DNA of 64,000 bases from Holtermannia corniformis (GCA_001599935.1 BCIJ01000001.1:1274766-1338765), one strand, 5' to 3'; shown: positions 12,299 through 25,830, numbered from the stretch's first letter. Notes: generated by a model not told the origin, from the letters alone. Numbers and translations are program-made.

Positions 12299-13160
12299 TC
12301 ATCCAGTGAGACCGGTGAGGAAGCGGTCGCCGGCGAGCTTGGCGTACGCTGGGCGCGCGAGGCAGTTGAGCGCGACCTTGACGTCAAAGTTGATGTCGTC
12401 GATGAGTGCCTCTGCGCAGGTCAGCCGGGTCGCACGGGTGCCGTCGTACCTCTGGAAATATAGTCTAGCTCTGGCCGGATGTAGCCAAGCACCAATACGC
12501 TCATATCGTGCCCGTAAAAGTCGTGTGCAAACGGATGCATGATGTGAACCTCCTGCACGGTTTCAGCGCTGTCGACAGCTCGTTACGCACTCACCGCCGT
12601 GATTTTCTCGTTCTTAAAGTAGGGATTCCAGCCGACGCTCATGACCATTGGCCACACCTTGCCGTCCTCTTCGCTGAGCCGCTTGCTCTCGCTTTGAACC
12701 TGCCCTTGGACGCTATCTGGCGGGTAGGGCGCCGTATGTGCCGGCAGCTGCTCAATCTCCTCGGGCGACAGTAGCACATTCTTCGGTGTTTTTGGGTGGA
12801 TCTTGCTACTTGGTAAAGGCGAGCCGGCTCTAGAGGGATACGTCGATGGTAGCGGGGTCGAGGCGGAAGGGTGGATGCGAGCGAACCCATAGTAGATCCC
12901 GGTCATGTTCAGTTCGGTCAAAGGGCCCAGTGAAGACTCGGGCAGGTTGGCTGGCGATCAGCTCGAGATGGCTCGAGTACAGACATACCCGTTGGGATCC
13001 CGAGGAACCGCGCACCGCGGCCAAAGCCCTTTGTGACTACACCCTCGAGCTTCATCGGATACGGAGCTTCAGGCTGGTCGGGGCCAACAATGGTCGGTCT
13101 GTTGGACCGTGAGACTGGTGCCATTTCGTGGCTCGGCGGTGGGGAAGTCACAGTCGACAT
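12299..13160 (-). CDS. FMN1: Riboflavin kinase
   Basis: Phosphorylates riboflavin to FMN using ATP. Exon 1 (12989-13160) encodes [20 protein letters not shown] and GIPT; exon 2 (12595-12950) continues A-N-L-P to complete the PTAN nucleotide/Mg-binding motif. It then gives [10 protein letters not shown] and [19 protein letters not shown]. Exon 3 reads [20 protein letters not shown] and [12 protein letters not shown], and the last exon reads [18 protein letters not shown] before the stop at 12299. A low-complexity insertion (Pro/Ser-rich, near 12,740-12,880) sits between the Tyr-rich strand and VWPM, which is common in fungi. ATG 13160 is the first Met of the frame. Introns have GTATGT, GTGAGT and GTACGA donors. 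Confidence 0.95.
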
Positions 13161-13787
13161 TGTGCAAGTTGATGTGGTGGAGATCGGGCATGCAGGCTCG
13201 GTCAGATAGCGATGGCGTGCACCCAGTGGCGAATGTGGCACTCGGTCGTGGGCGGGGCGACCGAGCCGGCACTGATGCAGCGCAGAGCAGGAAATGGGTG
13301 TTCTCTGCTGGAGTGTGAAAGCTGTCTTGCACACAGTTATCACTGAAAAACAGCATCCACGGTCGGTTGCGACGACAACACCCTTTCGGCCATCCCCGAG
13401 TCTAGGCCGACTCTCTGTATGCCAAGGTGGGCGTATGCCGTCTAACGGTGTACATCGCATCTATCACCATGTACATGTGCTCAGGGCAAGGCAAGCTCGC
13501 GGCGTGCTGCCAGTCGAGATCTGGTACAATACGGCCAAAGGAGGGTCGTGCCGAACTTGGACTTGCGCTCAATGTCAAGCAGGCGGTCGTCCTCGCTCCT
13601 CGATCTGTGGCGTGGGCTCCTTGATTGCGTCTGTCACGCGGAGCAGGGCTCGTCACATGCGTATGCTATGGTGCACGCTCCGTTTGCCGCACGGAAAGGG
13701 GAAGGAGTCCTTCTTGACCGAATCAACACACTTGATTATCGGGACAGAGCTGCTTACCAGAGCGTCTATTGGTCCACCAAGGGGCTG
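13161..13787. other. Intergenic gap between FMN1 and the ACP synthase gene
   Basis: About 630 bp between two minus-strand genes. It must hold the FMN1 promoter and the 3' end of the upstream gene. Open frames here (for example 13402-13656 on the minus strand and 13427-13624 on the plus strand) have no domain and no matching splice partner. I see nothing else. Confidence 0.35.
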
Positions 13788-14242
13788 CTAAGTGTCGCTG
13801 AGTACGCTTCCCTCGACAACCACGGCGGCGATGACTACGCCTGCGTCGTGCGAGAGGGTGACGTGAAACCCGTCGATGCCGGGTCGGGCCGTGTCAGCCC
13901 AGCCCAGCACCGGCTGTCCTCTTTTGGTATACGATACGTCCAAGTCCTTCCATGTCGGAGTGTAGCGGGCTGCGAGAGCTTTGTACGCAGCCTCCTTGAT
14001 CGTCCACCTGGATAGTCAGCGCCAACTAGCGCTCTCGGACCGCTGTGGACACACCGCGCAGCAAGATACCGCTCGTAGCCTGCCATCTGCGCCTTTGTAT
14101 CGCTCATAGCAATCAACCTCTGAAACTCTTGCAGCTCTCGAGGGCAGCAGATGCGTCTGGCGAGAGTATCGGCGCCGCGGCGAGTGATGACGCCCTGCAG
14201 CCTCGCCAACGACATGACGTCGATACCTAGCCCGATGATCAT
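13788..14242 (-). CDS. Holo-[acyl-carrier-protein] synthase, mitochondrial type (PPT2-like)
   Basis: Transfers 4'-phosphopantetheine from CoA to mitochondrial ACP. The N-terminus MIIGLGIDVMSLARLQ holds the conserved metal-binding Asp in GLGID. After the single intron (donor GTGTGT, acceptor ATCCAG) the frame reads WTIKEAAYKALAARYTPTWK, holding the conserved Glu in KEAAYKA. It then gives GFHVTLSHDAGVVIAAVVVE, the usual final strand pair, and stops at 13788. Small size fits the AcpS fold. I used ATG 14242; an in-frame ATG at 14314 would add 24 residues (RHRGYKSSRRY, basic), which could serve as a mitochondrial presequence. It shares a short divergent promoter with dUTPase. Confidence 0.9.
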
Positions 14243-14401
14243 GTCAATAGGTGTATAGCGTCGTGACGACTTGTACCCTCTGTGTCGTACAATGTCCTCG
14301 ATCCGCACAGACATACGTGCTCACTTCACGTGCTTTACTCTGACGCGATTACGTACATAGGGTTCGCTTCACGCGTTCGCTTCCATCACGTCCCAACGTC
14401 C

Positions 14402-15181
14402 ATGTCTAAGCGCTCACCTTCACCGACCCCACTCGCACCCGCTCCAGCTTCCAAAATGGCCAGCACTGCCTCATCCTCCACCCTTCTTGTCAAGCGCCTG
14501 TCTGAACGCGCGACCGTCCCGACCCGTGGGTCGCCAGCTGCGGCCGGCTATGACCTGTACAGGTGCGTGCGTCAGGGTGGCGCCTCGCCCTGAGGTGACG
14601 GGCGTCGTAAAGCGAGCAAATGCTGATGGGGTGTGCGTTGCAGTGCCGAGGACAAGGTCATCCCGGCGAGGGGCAAGGCTTTGATCGACCTGCAGCTGTC
14701 TATCGCCGTGCCCCAGGGGACCTACGGTCGTGTCGCCCCACGCAGTGGCCTCGGTATGTCAAGTCGAGAGCGTGTTCGCGCTAATGTATACAGCGTCCAA
14801 ACACTCTATCGACACGGGGGCCGGCGTGATTGATGCCGACTACCGCGGATCAGTCATGGTCTTGCTCTTCAACCTGTCGGACGTCGACTTTCAAGGTGAG
14901 TCTTGATTTTCCGCGTGGCCTGTATCTAACAGCGCTCAGTCAAGCAGGGGGACCGTGTAGCGCAGCTGATTTTGGAGAAAATCGAGACGGCCCCGGTGTT
15001 GGAAGTCGAGGTAGGTTTGGCCCTACCGAGTCTATCTCTGACGATGCAGGACCTTGACGCGACCGTTCGCGGTGCTGGAGGCTTTGGTTCGACTGGGGGC
15101 TTTGGGGCCGCCGTCTCGGCGGTTGCAACCAGTGTCAGTGACGCTGCAGCTGCGGCCACTGCGGCTTTGAAGCAGGCTTGA
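14402..15181 (+). CDS. DUT1: dUTP pyrophosphatase (trimeric dUTPase)
   Basis: Hydrolyses dUTP to dUMP, keeping uracil out of DNA and feeding dTMP synthesis. All five family motifs are present in order: [11 protein letters not shown] (motif 1), GRVAPRSGL (motif 2), [14 protein letters not shown] (motif 3), [12 protein letters not shown] (motif 4) and [10 protein letters not shown] (motif 5, P-loop-like Gly-rich tail). Motif 5 normally ends the protein, but here about 26 more residues rich in Ala follow ([20 protein letters not shown] and beyond). Four short introns. The N-terminus from ATG 14402 adds a Ser/Pro-rich lead of about 18 residues before a second Met (MASTASSS); alternative starts could give different compartments. 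Confidence 0.95.
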
Positions 15182-15549
15182 TCGCCTCGTGTTGTATATT
15201 GAAATGCAGATCGCCGTGATCCACACACCATTTCACAAATGGCCCTGACATCGGGGATAAGGATAGGCTTTGCCATCTCGAGTTTGAACATTCTACGCCG
15301 AGGGCATCCATTCGCCGACAATCTACACATCAGCGGACACCAGCGAGCTTTACCATTCTGAACGGGGTGAAACGCCACAGCCCAGGCCGTTGAATAAAAC
15401 GAAAGAATCATTTGGTGCAAATTGCGGCGTTTCGGCGTTTCGCGTCAAATCCTGCGCGAGCCGAGCGGGCGCAAAAATGCAATATGGGTGCCGCGAGGAC
15501 CGCTCCACCGAACCCTTTCTACCACCACCTTCTTTTATCACGAACAAAA
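15182..15549 (+). promoter_or_regulatory. Promoter and 5' UTR of TEF1
   Basis: This 368-bp gap ends in a pyrimidine-rich run (CTTTCTACCACCACCTTC, about 15510-15535) just before ATG 15550, as is common at strong fungal translation-factor genes. An AT-richer block (AATAAAACGAAAGAATC) lies near 15,395. No canonical TATA box is obvious. Confidence 0.4.
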
Positions 15550-17708
<2,159 letters not shown>

Positions 17709-18174
17709 TCGTCCCTACTTTCTACTTTGGAACCGTTTCCTGCGCCTGTTATATACTCTGCCCGCGAGATGCACGACTTCTCACAGACCTGACAGCTATC
17801 TGAGTGACGATTTGACCTCAGGTCCAGGACGGAACACGGCTCGCCTATCCACATACTCAGCTATTGGCGCTTTGCCGAAACAACCATCAACCGTACTGAT
17901 GCTTCAGCGGGTGTGGGAATCGTTGCAGGCTGCACCTTTTCGACGAACGTACGCACGCTGAATGTCCGATCCGTGTGGAGTTCCGCGTGTGTGAACTTCA
18001 TCCGCATGCAAAGTCTTAGCATTTACACATCTGTGACACGTCTTATGACTCTGATAGTTTTAGAGTAACACCCAGAAATAATTCATTGGAAACTTTCAAG
18101 TCACGGGTGCATCGCCGTCTTTGCCTATGTCTTCTATACACCTTGCCAACGTTTGCTCGTAGTAATATGCCTTC
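17709..18174. other. Convergent 3' intergenic gap after TEF1
   Basis: Holds the 3' ends of TEF1 and of the minus-strand GIY-YIG-like gene. It turns AT-richer around 18,010-18,110. Nothing else is visible. Confidence 0.3.
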
Positions 18175-20099
18175 TTAAGCCCACTCCTGAACAGGCGATG
18201 TCAGCACTGATGATGGTCCAGAGTGCGCACTAACCCGCTCGCTCATTCTGCCTCTGTAGTACGTCTCCTGCAGAACAGTCAGTTGGCTCGTGTTAGGCAG
18301 GCATCTGAACACTCACCGTTGTCCGCTGACCGACATACGGATCGATGTCCTTCTTGACGTCGGGTGGTACGGCTTGCCAAGAAGAGTACCCTTTGGACTC
18401 GGCAAGCTTCTTCCGAGCGCGATACTTGGCCGCCTTATCCCGGTTCCGCTGATCCTCGACTTCCCGAGCTTCCTCATCTTCCTCGAGTCGTTGCCGCTTC
18501 TTGGCTGACCACGCACGCATGTACTCGGTGTTTTCGGCTTGGGCCTCATCGCCGCCCTCGCGCCGATCCTTCGCCTTGCGGTCAACGTCGCCCAGACGGC
18601 GATTCTCGCGGGTTTCGGGGCGCTGAGTCGCTTGACGCTCGCGCCGAATCTCGAGCTTAGACCTGATACGGCGTCATTCCCAGGTTGGTTTCCTTCAACA
18701 TCCACTAGTAGTCACCTCTGCTCTTGCGCCTGTAAACCCCCTCGGTGCACGGACGCTAGACTATCTAACAAATGACGCCGCAGCAGCTCGAGTCGAGCTG
18801 CTCCTCGGCAGTCGCTTTGAACGCCTCCGAGATGACGGTATCGACGCATTCGGTGAGCGGGTTGTGGGGACAGGTTCCTTTGTAGTGGAACTTGAGAGAT
18901 CGCCATGGATCTGGTCCTCCAAGGCGCGGGCGATTGCGAGCCTCCGCGTCCCAAGCGGCGAGCCAGTGAGAGGAAACCGCCTCGACGAACCGTGTCGCGA
19001 CCCGCAAGTCGATGAGCTCTTGCTTGCTGGTGGCTGTGAATGCCTTCGGGTGCAACCAAAGGGTCGAAAAGGCGATCTGGTACTCGCCTCGATGCTCCCG
19101 ATGGGCTACGTAAAAGCGGTTGTTGGGCCTGATGGTGTCAGCAGGCATCCAAAAAAACGGAGCGACGCGTAAAACGAGCACTTACCTCGCACCGGTCCTG
19201 AGATTGGTCTCGTGTTGGTGGCGTCGGAGCTCCATCCCATACCTCTTTCCGGTCATCCCAGCCGCGGCACTGCCGACATACAGGAAAGCCGACCGGCCAT
19301 TTTGCTTCGGGATCAACTCCATGGCGTAGACGCCGAAGCCGTTGGCGCTCGACCAGCCTAACCCTCAATCTCGTCAATCGTAAGCGGCTGTCTCGCGGTA
19401 AAAATTTCGGTTACGCCGGGCGCCAGCGCCGAGGCAAACGTCTCACACCAGTCATTCTGGTCCACGCGGCGGAATTCGCGTCGCCATATACCGTATTGTC
19501 GGTCAGACTTGACAGGTATTCGAAAACTTCGCCGAAGCGACGGCGGAGTTCGCTTGGTGACACTTGCGAGGCAGAAGTCGCCAGATGATGGGATCGTGTT
19601 CGCCGACCGAGTTGCTAGTCTGTGTCATGCTAGTCTGTCTTGCGTCAGCCGCTGACCGTTACTGTGGCTTCCATGACACTGTATGACTCACGGTGGCACT
19701 GGAAGGCCCTGCCTCGAGATCCGTCCACGTCGTGCGGCCAAAATCCGCCGCCAGCTTGGACTGCGCATCGTCAGCAGTGAACCGTGGCTGCCATACCCAA
19801 GAGGGAGCAGCACCCACCGTTGCACGCGATGGCCCTGTCTGAGGGTACGGGAGGGCGAGCTGTGGCTGCGGGGTGTCAGACGCTATTCACCATTCCCGCG
19901 TCGTGAACGCGATAGCACCTACACCGTAGTGCGTATCAGGAGCCGGTGTGACGCCTTTTGGCTTCGTCGCTTGTTTGCCGCGGCGGTCGGACCTGCTAAT
20001 GCGATCAGTCTGGTTCACGCGACGCTTTCGAGCGGCGCACCCATGATCACGATGCGGACGGCTGTCCGTGTCGTCCCTTGACCTGTACATTGGCGACAT
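18175..20099 (-). CDS. GIY-YIG-nuclease-like protein with basic coiled-coil tail; apparent frame break
   Basis: Not a family I can name. Reading the minus strand, MSPMYRSRDD starts a basic N-terminal exon (20099), then PQLALPYPQTGPSRATVG to FTADDAQSKLAADFGRTTW. After an exon with SELRRRFGEVFEYLSSL comes NDWCETFASALAPGVTEIF, joined by a GTATAT..ACCAG intron. Next comes GFGVYAMEL, then AFLYVGSAAAGMTGKRY and RRHQH: GVY, YVG, Arg and His match the order of GIY-YIG nuclease residues. Later exons read RFYVAHREHRGEYQIAF and KFHYKGTCPHNPL, then a highly charged stretch (RRERQATQRPETRENRR, KKRQRLEEDEEAREVEDQ), ending SEREWA. Between IDEIEG and GWSSANGF (about 19,359) the frame is broken by GTTAG; removing those 5 nt restores it. 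Several joins are uncertain. It could be a pseudogene or a domesticated mobile gene. Confidence 0.55.
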
Positions 20100-23000
20100 T
20101 GGCTACGTTTGGCGTCAGCATTGCCAAGGTTGGTGGACAGGGAAGTGGGGCGGAGGGAGAGCCTCCTGATCCGATCACCACCCCTCGCCGTGTGGCGGAG
20201 AGACGCGCAGACTTCTCTGCTGTACTGCACTCGCTGCGCGAGGGCGGACGATGTCGACTGTGAGGACAGTTCGCAAACGACGTGACGAACGGAGCGCCTT
20301 CAGCAGAGCCTGCCCAGCAGAACGAGGCTGCTTCGAATGTAGGGTCTCACTCGTAAAGATATGCCATCGGCTCTGCACGAGATCCCTTGTGACCTCTGCA
20401 GACGTTCAGATCGTACGTATCCATTGTCAATGGATAACGGTAGCTGAGTAAGCCTATTGGCAAGATTCAACCTCCCGTCCCGTTTACGCTACGCAACGGA
20501 CACAACGCGACTCCAGGGCCAAGCACTGAGGTCGACGTATGGTCGGATCGACCTTGTTCGGGCGCCTAGTAGCACGCGGCTACAAAGCAACGAACATTGC
20601 CGTTTGACTCGTAGACCCTCACTCAATGGCGACTGAAACAGTATGGTCCTCGAGGCCTTCAGAGCTCATCACATAGCAAGGGTGCTCGTGCGTCGTAGTC
20701 GAGGCGGTAACAGTCTGAGGGTGTGCACCCTTCACAACTGATTCCCAGTTCATCCCAGCTCGACTTATGCCAGCAACGCGCATGTGTCAGTGCGGCTGCG
20801 CGATTGGCAACGACTTCAGGCAACGGGTGCGGCCGTCATACCTTGGCCAGGGTCCTCGGACCAGAATCGCAGCAGGGACTAGCATCGATTACGGCCCTCA
20901 ATTGGGATATCTAGGCCGCTCACCGCCAATCGTTACATCTTGCTGACCTTTGCGGTGCCCAGTCACACGGGACACGCTGCATCACGCGGACCGCGTGCGA
21001 CCCGTGTAAGCTAGGTGCAGGCGCACATTGAGGGAGCAGCACCGCTTTCTCCCTCATCGCGCACCGATAACATCACCATACTTGCAGCCGTTCAGCCACG
21101 AATGCCCAGTGAGCAGAACGGCGAGACCGACTTCTGCAGCCGTGGCGACGATGCCAGAAGTCATAGCAAACGTCACGAAAATGGCGGCAGTGGCGTCTTG
21201 CCTCATCGTCCACTTGCCAACACAAGCGCAGAGCATTTCAACAGGTCAACCGCACGAAGGCGACCAAAGTCATAGGTTTCACATTCGAAGATCCACAGTG
21301 AGCGCATCCTTCCTGCCAGTCGCGTTGCTATGCCATACGCTAGTCACATCAGAAGCCGATAGTTGCACAACTGCTAGTCAGTTGTGAAGCCTGAGCGACA
21401 CACAGTATCGACCAGGCAAGTTGGAGTGACCAGTCAAGTTGGAGTGACCAGTCAAGACACCGGCATCGCTGGTGATCTTTTCGCGCGTAGGCTGTCACTG
21501 GTAGCCAAGACACGGATTTCCTTCTAGCGGCTGCACGACCTATACCGAGCCGAAACAAGCATGCGAGTCCTCTTCACCCGGTCCAGTAGCCCGTGCGCTG
21601 GCCGTGATTGCCCACTGTCTTTTGAACCGGGGCGGCAAATGCAAGGGTGGGACGATGCACGGTGCAGTGCTCTTCTAGACCCTCCACAGCACGAGCTACC
21701 AGAACGGAGCCGCCGCAATATCTGAAGATAAGGGGCGCCGTCGCTGATCGACTTCACTCGTCCCTGGTCCCGCGTAGACGATTCATTGCCGCCCTCTGAC
21801 CGCGCCGTAGCGGAGCGTTCATGAGAGCCGCACCGCGATCCACAGCACCATGTGCCGCAAGATCTTTCCACAGCACGTATGCAGCAAGCACTCGGAAGCT
21901 CGTATCTCGATGGCGGCCTCGGCCTGCCGCCCCTGCCAAAGTGGCCACCCTCGATGTCACTGTGTCCACCACCGACGCACCGATACAAGTGCGTGCAGTA
22001 TCAGTGGCAAGCCACACTCCTGCCGGCCCTTGATCCCCTTATTCGTACTCGAAGACACAAGGGTGCCCAAACGTCGCTTCCAACAACCAGCCGCGCACGG
22101 GCCGGTCGTCTGGAGCCAGTCGCATCAGCCACCACTGCAGCCCTCGACATCGACACGACGTGAGCAGACGTTCTAGCGTGCACTCGACGCCTGTGAATGT
22201 AGACCGAGCCCAGCGGCGAATGTTCATAAGGCCACAATCACACTGTCACAGCGCACGGACCTGACGCTGCATCAAACTCCCCAGACACCGCCAGACTGCG
22301 TTCGGGAGCCAGACCTCACCTGATAACCCTCGAGCTAATGAGTAGAAACTTGGTGTTGCGGTTTGCCGGGTAGTCTCTGCCGTTACTCACCCTTGCGTTG
22401 AGAACTGATATTCACTGTGGTTTGGGGTATTGGGCTGGAAAGGAGAAGGGCATCCCTAGCTACGGACGCCGGCCGGGAAGAGGGAGAGCCTAACCCCTCG
22501 CGGCGCCTAACTCCGCTAGACACCGAACCCCCAGGTCCAACATGGGGGGGTCTAAATTACGGCTGTGATGTCACGTGACCGCAAGTGGCACCGCTCAGGC
22601 TAGGAGTGGAATCATAGAGGCGAGTACGACGTCTGTGTTATCGGCGAGACTCTGATATTGTCTTGGGCACACATCAGATCACAGAGGCATGACTCGTGGG
22701 CAGCAGACAACAGCCAGCGACCGGCCTTTGAGATGTAGCCTGCTGCACGGGGAGGTCTGCTTCTGACCAGCTTGTGCTGCCCGACTGTTCTGCAGCGCAC
22801 CTACTACAGGGGGGGAATGAGTGAAAGGGTATGCACTTTCTCAATCAAGCAGCATTGAACTCACCGGTTCCGTATAGGGTTTGGGAGGAGTAACTCGTCT
22901 GACTGTGGAGTGTTCTGGCAGATTCGTGTTCGGCGAATTGTCAGGCTGTGTTCAGGGTTGTCAAGTCGAATTGTGTGCGCGTGTTGTGATACCCGATGTG

Positions 23001-23906
23001 TAAACGTTGTCCATGTGCCACTGGCGCTGAGTCACACTAGCAGCTCTGCTCCGCCAGGAGGACTAAATCTCGCAGAGGCGTGAATGGACCAGTGCGCGTA
23101 GCTCGAACGTGCCAAGCGCATCTCGCGGGCCACTCAGTTTCGACTGGTTGCAGCGACTGGTGGTCACAAAACGTCAAATGCTTTCGGTGTGGTTCTTCGG
23201 GCAAGAACGGACCGGGAGCGAGCCACCATAGGGTTTAGCTAAGAGTATGGTCTCCTCGTGATTGTCAGATGTGCGAGCTACGTGCGGTCCGCTACATAGG
23301 CGCATTATCCTGTTGTGGGTTAAAGTTCGCTTAGTACTCAATGCCCAATCCGTAACTCATGCCCACGCTTCATGACTGACAGGCAATCCTCATAGCTCTT
23401 TACCAATGGAGCGACATAATCGCCCAGCAAGCCGCATCAGTCAAGTTTGGAGCTCAACGGGAGCCGGCGTCACATTATTCGTCGCTTGCTGAGAGGATGA
23501 GTCCAGGTCGACTACAGCGCGCATACACCCAGGTGCGAGAGTGATGATGATCGGCATCACAGAAACGGATCGTTCCACGTCATATGCGAACAACAGCTGC
23601 TGTGGCATCTACGCATAACGACTGACCCTCACTCTCGCGATGCGCGACGGACCAAGATCACCTGTTCTGAGCATGACCTGAGCATGACCTGGCCGTAGCC
23701 GCCAGGTCCGATGTCACTGTCACCCGCTCGAGACTCATCAAGCATTGCACAGTCTCCGTCACGTATAAAGCAACGCCGCTAACCAAGCCGGTGCTTCAGT
23801 CAGTGGGAAACTGCACAATCGACAATCAATACTGTCAATCAATACCATTACAATCTGCATTCCTCTCCACTCGTGACGATACTACAACTGCCGCATGGGC
23901 ATGCTC
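20100..23906. other. Gene-poor region of about 3.8 kb
   Basis: No open frame here shows a domain, a coherent chain of splice sites or the C-ending codon bias of the neighbours. Frames up to about 150 residues exist on both strands but overlap each other and look random. Small direct repeats are present at 21417-21452 and near 23,668-23,690. A minus-strand frame at 21054-21236 is hydrophobic but isolated. It may be old transposon debris, a large regulatory interval or a non-coding RNA locus. Confidence 0.45.
21417..21452. repeat. Two tandem copies of an 18-bp unit
   Basis: CAAGTTGGAGTGACCAGT occurs twice head to tail, followed by CAAG and preceded by a degenerate piece (GACCAGG). It lies inside the gene-poor region. 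Confidence 0.8.
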
Positions 23907-24490
23907 TCAAAAGTCCTCGGACATGATACACTGCGCGACTTGGTTGCCAATCACCGGCGCGCTCTGGGTTGCGCCGAGAGGCTGCCGTCGGGACCGTCTG
24001 AGCGGCTTGACCTCGCGGGCTGGCACCTCGACGTCCATCGCGTCCTCGAGCTCGGTGTCGGACCCATCATCGCGGGCTGTGCGACGTTTGCGTGATGAAG
24101 CGGGTGCTTGCTGCGGTGGGGAGGTGCTGCGGGCGCGGGGTGGGCCAGCACAAAACGGCTGCAGCTCGTTGCCGCGCCGTCCGGAATGGGAAGCGAGCGA
24201 ATATTTAGCTTGCGCATAGGCATCCGCTGAGGAGATGAATGGTTGTGGGCGAGCCGTAGCCGACGGTGCGAGTGCGGCACTTGACGACGCCGTCTTGTAG
24301 CCGCTGCTGATGGCTGCCGGGGTCAGACCAGCCACCGACAAAGGAGCAACGTACCCTGCCTGGCCTTCATCGCTACAAACGGCAGCCGCCCACTCGCCGC
24401 TTCTGTCCCATGCCTGCGCGCATAATGCTCTGCCGTCGACTCTGGCAGGGATGCCGTCGCGCGCAGCTGTTGCTTCTTGACACTGGCCAT
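23907..24490 (-). CDS. Small protein of unknown function (180 residues)
   Basis: Two exons (24355-24490 and 23907-24313) join through a GTACGT..GGCAG intron with a CTGAC branch site to give exactly 181 codons including the stop. The N-terminus reads MASVKKQQLRATASLPESTA and EHYARRHGTEAASGRLPF. The middle has SGYKTASSSAALAPS and SADAYAQAKYSLASHSGRR. The C-terminal half is Pro/Arg-rich with an acidic patch (DDGSDTELEDAMDVE) followed by a basic one (KPLRRSRRQP), which could be a nuclear localisation signal. I do not recognise a domain. It faces APT1 across a 152-bp gap. Confidence 0.65.
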
Positions 24491-24642
24491 TGTCGGCTGC
24501 GGCGTCGGACGCGCCTCTCTTTCTTGCTAGCGAACGGGAGCAAACGCGATCCCACGGGAATAAACGCGAGTAACAGGAAAGTACCACGCGTTCAGCACAG
24601 ACCACGTGCGAGCAGCGATTTCAACACCAAGCAACGACCACA
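24491..24642. promoter_or_regulatory. Compact bidirectional promoter (152 bp)
   Basis: The two start codons of the small unknown gene (minus) and APT1 (plus) are 152 bp apart, so they must share regulatory DNA. The sequence includes GGGAGCAAACGCGATCCC and the repeated GGAATAAACGCG-like text around 24,537-24,570. Confidence 0.55.
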
Positions 24643-25430
24643 ATGTCAGACGTCGCCGCCTTGAAGCAGCTGCTCGGTGTCCACCCCGACTTTCCCAAAA
24701 AGGTGCGCAGCTCCATTCATTAGTACCAAAGCTGACTCTACAGGGGATCACCTTCCTCGACCTTTTCGTCAGTCACTTGCACCATCTACTTCAAGCTGAC
24801 TCTATAGCCTATCCTCCGTTCGCCAGTTGCATTCGAGGCGCTTATCTCGCACTTGTTGACCCACATTTTCACCCACACCCTCTCGACCATCCCTAAAGAT
24901 GCCAACGTCGTGCCGGGGTCGCTGCCGAAGATTGACGTCGTCGTCGGCCTCGACGCCCGCGGCTTCCTTCTCGGCCCTATTCTCGCGCTGAGGCTCGGCG
25001 CCGCTTTCGTGCCCGTCCGCAAGGGCGGCAAGCTCCCTGGTGCCGTCGAGGTTGCAAAGTATGAAAAGGAGTACGGTGTGGTGCGTTTTCATGCCTCCGG
25101 TATTTTCGGAGCTGATCAGCCCAGGACGAGTTCGAGATGCAGGCTGGTGCCATCCAGCCCGGGCAGAACGTCATCGTCATCGAGTACGTCGCGTTATCGC
25201 TGTACAACAGGTGCTGACTTTACAGCGATCTCATCGCGACTGGCGGTTCAGCCGCCGCTGCCGGCGACCTCATTCGCAAGGCGGGCGGCAAGACGATCGA
25301 GTACCTTTTCGTCGTCGGTCTTCCGTTCCTCAAGGTTGGTCTCGAGGCATCGCTGTCACAACGCTGACCCTCGTAGGGACACGAGAAGCTCGACGCCCCG
25401 GCCTACTCGATGATCCAAGCCGAGGACTAG
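24643..25430 (+). CDS. APT1: Adenine phosphoribosyltransferase
   Basis: Purine salvage enzyme: adenine + PRPP gives AMP + PPi. MSDVAALKQLLGVHPDFPKK opens the protein; after introns the frame gives GITFLDLF, then AFEALISHLLTHIFTHTL and IDVVVGLDARGFLLGPILAL, with RGF and the following FVPVRKGGKLPG loop typical of the family. The PRPP-binding motif is VIVIDDLIATGGSAAAAGDL near 25180-25275. It ends SMIQAED with TAG at 25428-25430. Several introns carry CTGAC branch points. Confidence 0.96.
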
Positions 25431-25830
25431 CTGGGCCCCCTTCGGTAGCTGATCCGGTAGTGACTAGATGGGATATATCTTGGGATACTGTTAGACACAA
25501 AGCTCGTGAAGAGCGAGTGGGCAAGCGTCGAACTTTCTGTTGCAATCTAGCAACCGCGTAGCAAGCCGTAGCACGACCGTATGGCTGCGTGCTCTGTGCG
25601 GTCTGGTCCGCATCTCGGCTCCGGTCACACAGGACACTACTGGTTAGCTGAGATATGACGGTCCTCGTAAATCAGCTTTCTGTCTGTCCCTTCATGGGTG
25701 ACCGCGATTGGAAAGACGGTTAAGCTCTGTAAAACTTTCGGTGGTCCGAGCTCGTTATCTGTAAGATTGGACGTCGCGTACAGCGGTGCATTATGTGAGT
25801 ATCCTTGAGCTTGAACAGTCTGACAAGCAG

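Noticed and set aside
13402..13656. Minus-strand frame between FMN1 and ACPS
   Set aside because: No ATG-led conserved start, no domain, no splice partners; best read as untranslated or promoter DNA.
21054..21236. Hydrophobic minus-strand frame in the gene-poor region (looks like a membrane protein fragment)
   Set aside because: Only 60 codons, no flanking exons in phase on either side and no recognised family. Too little to call even a pseudogene.
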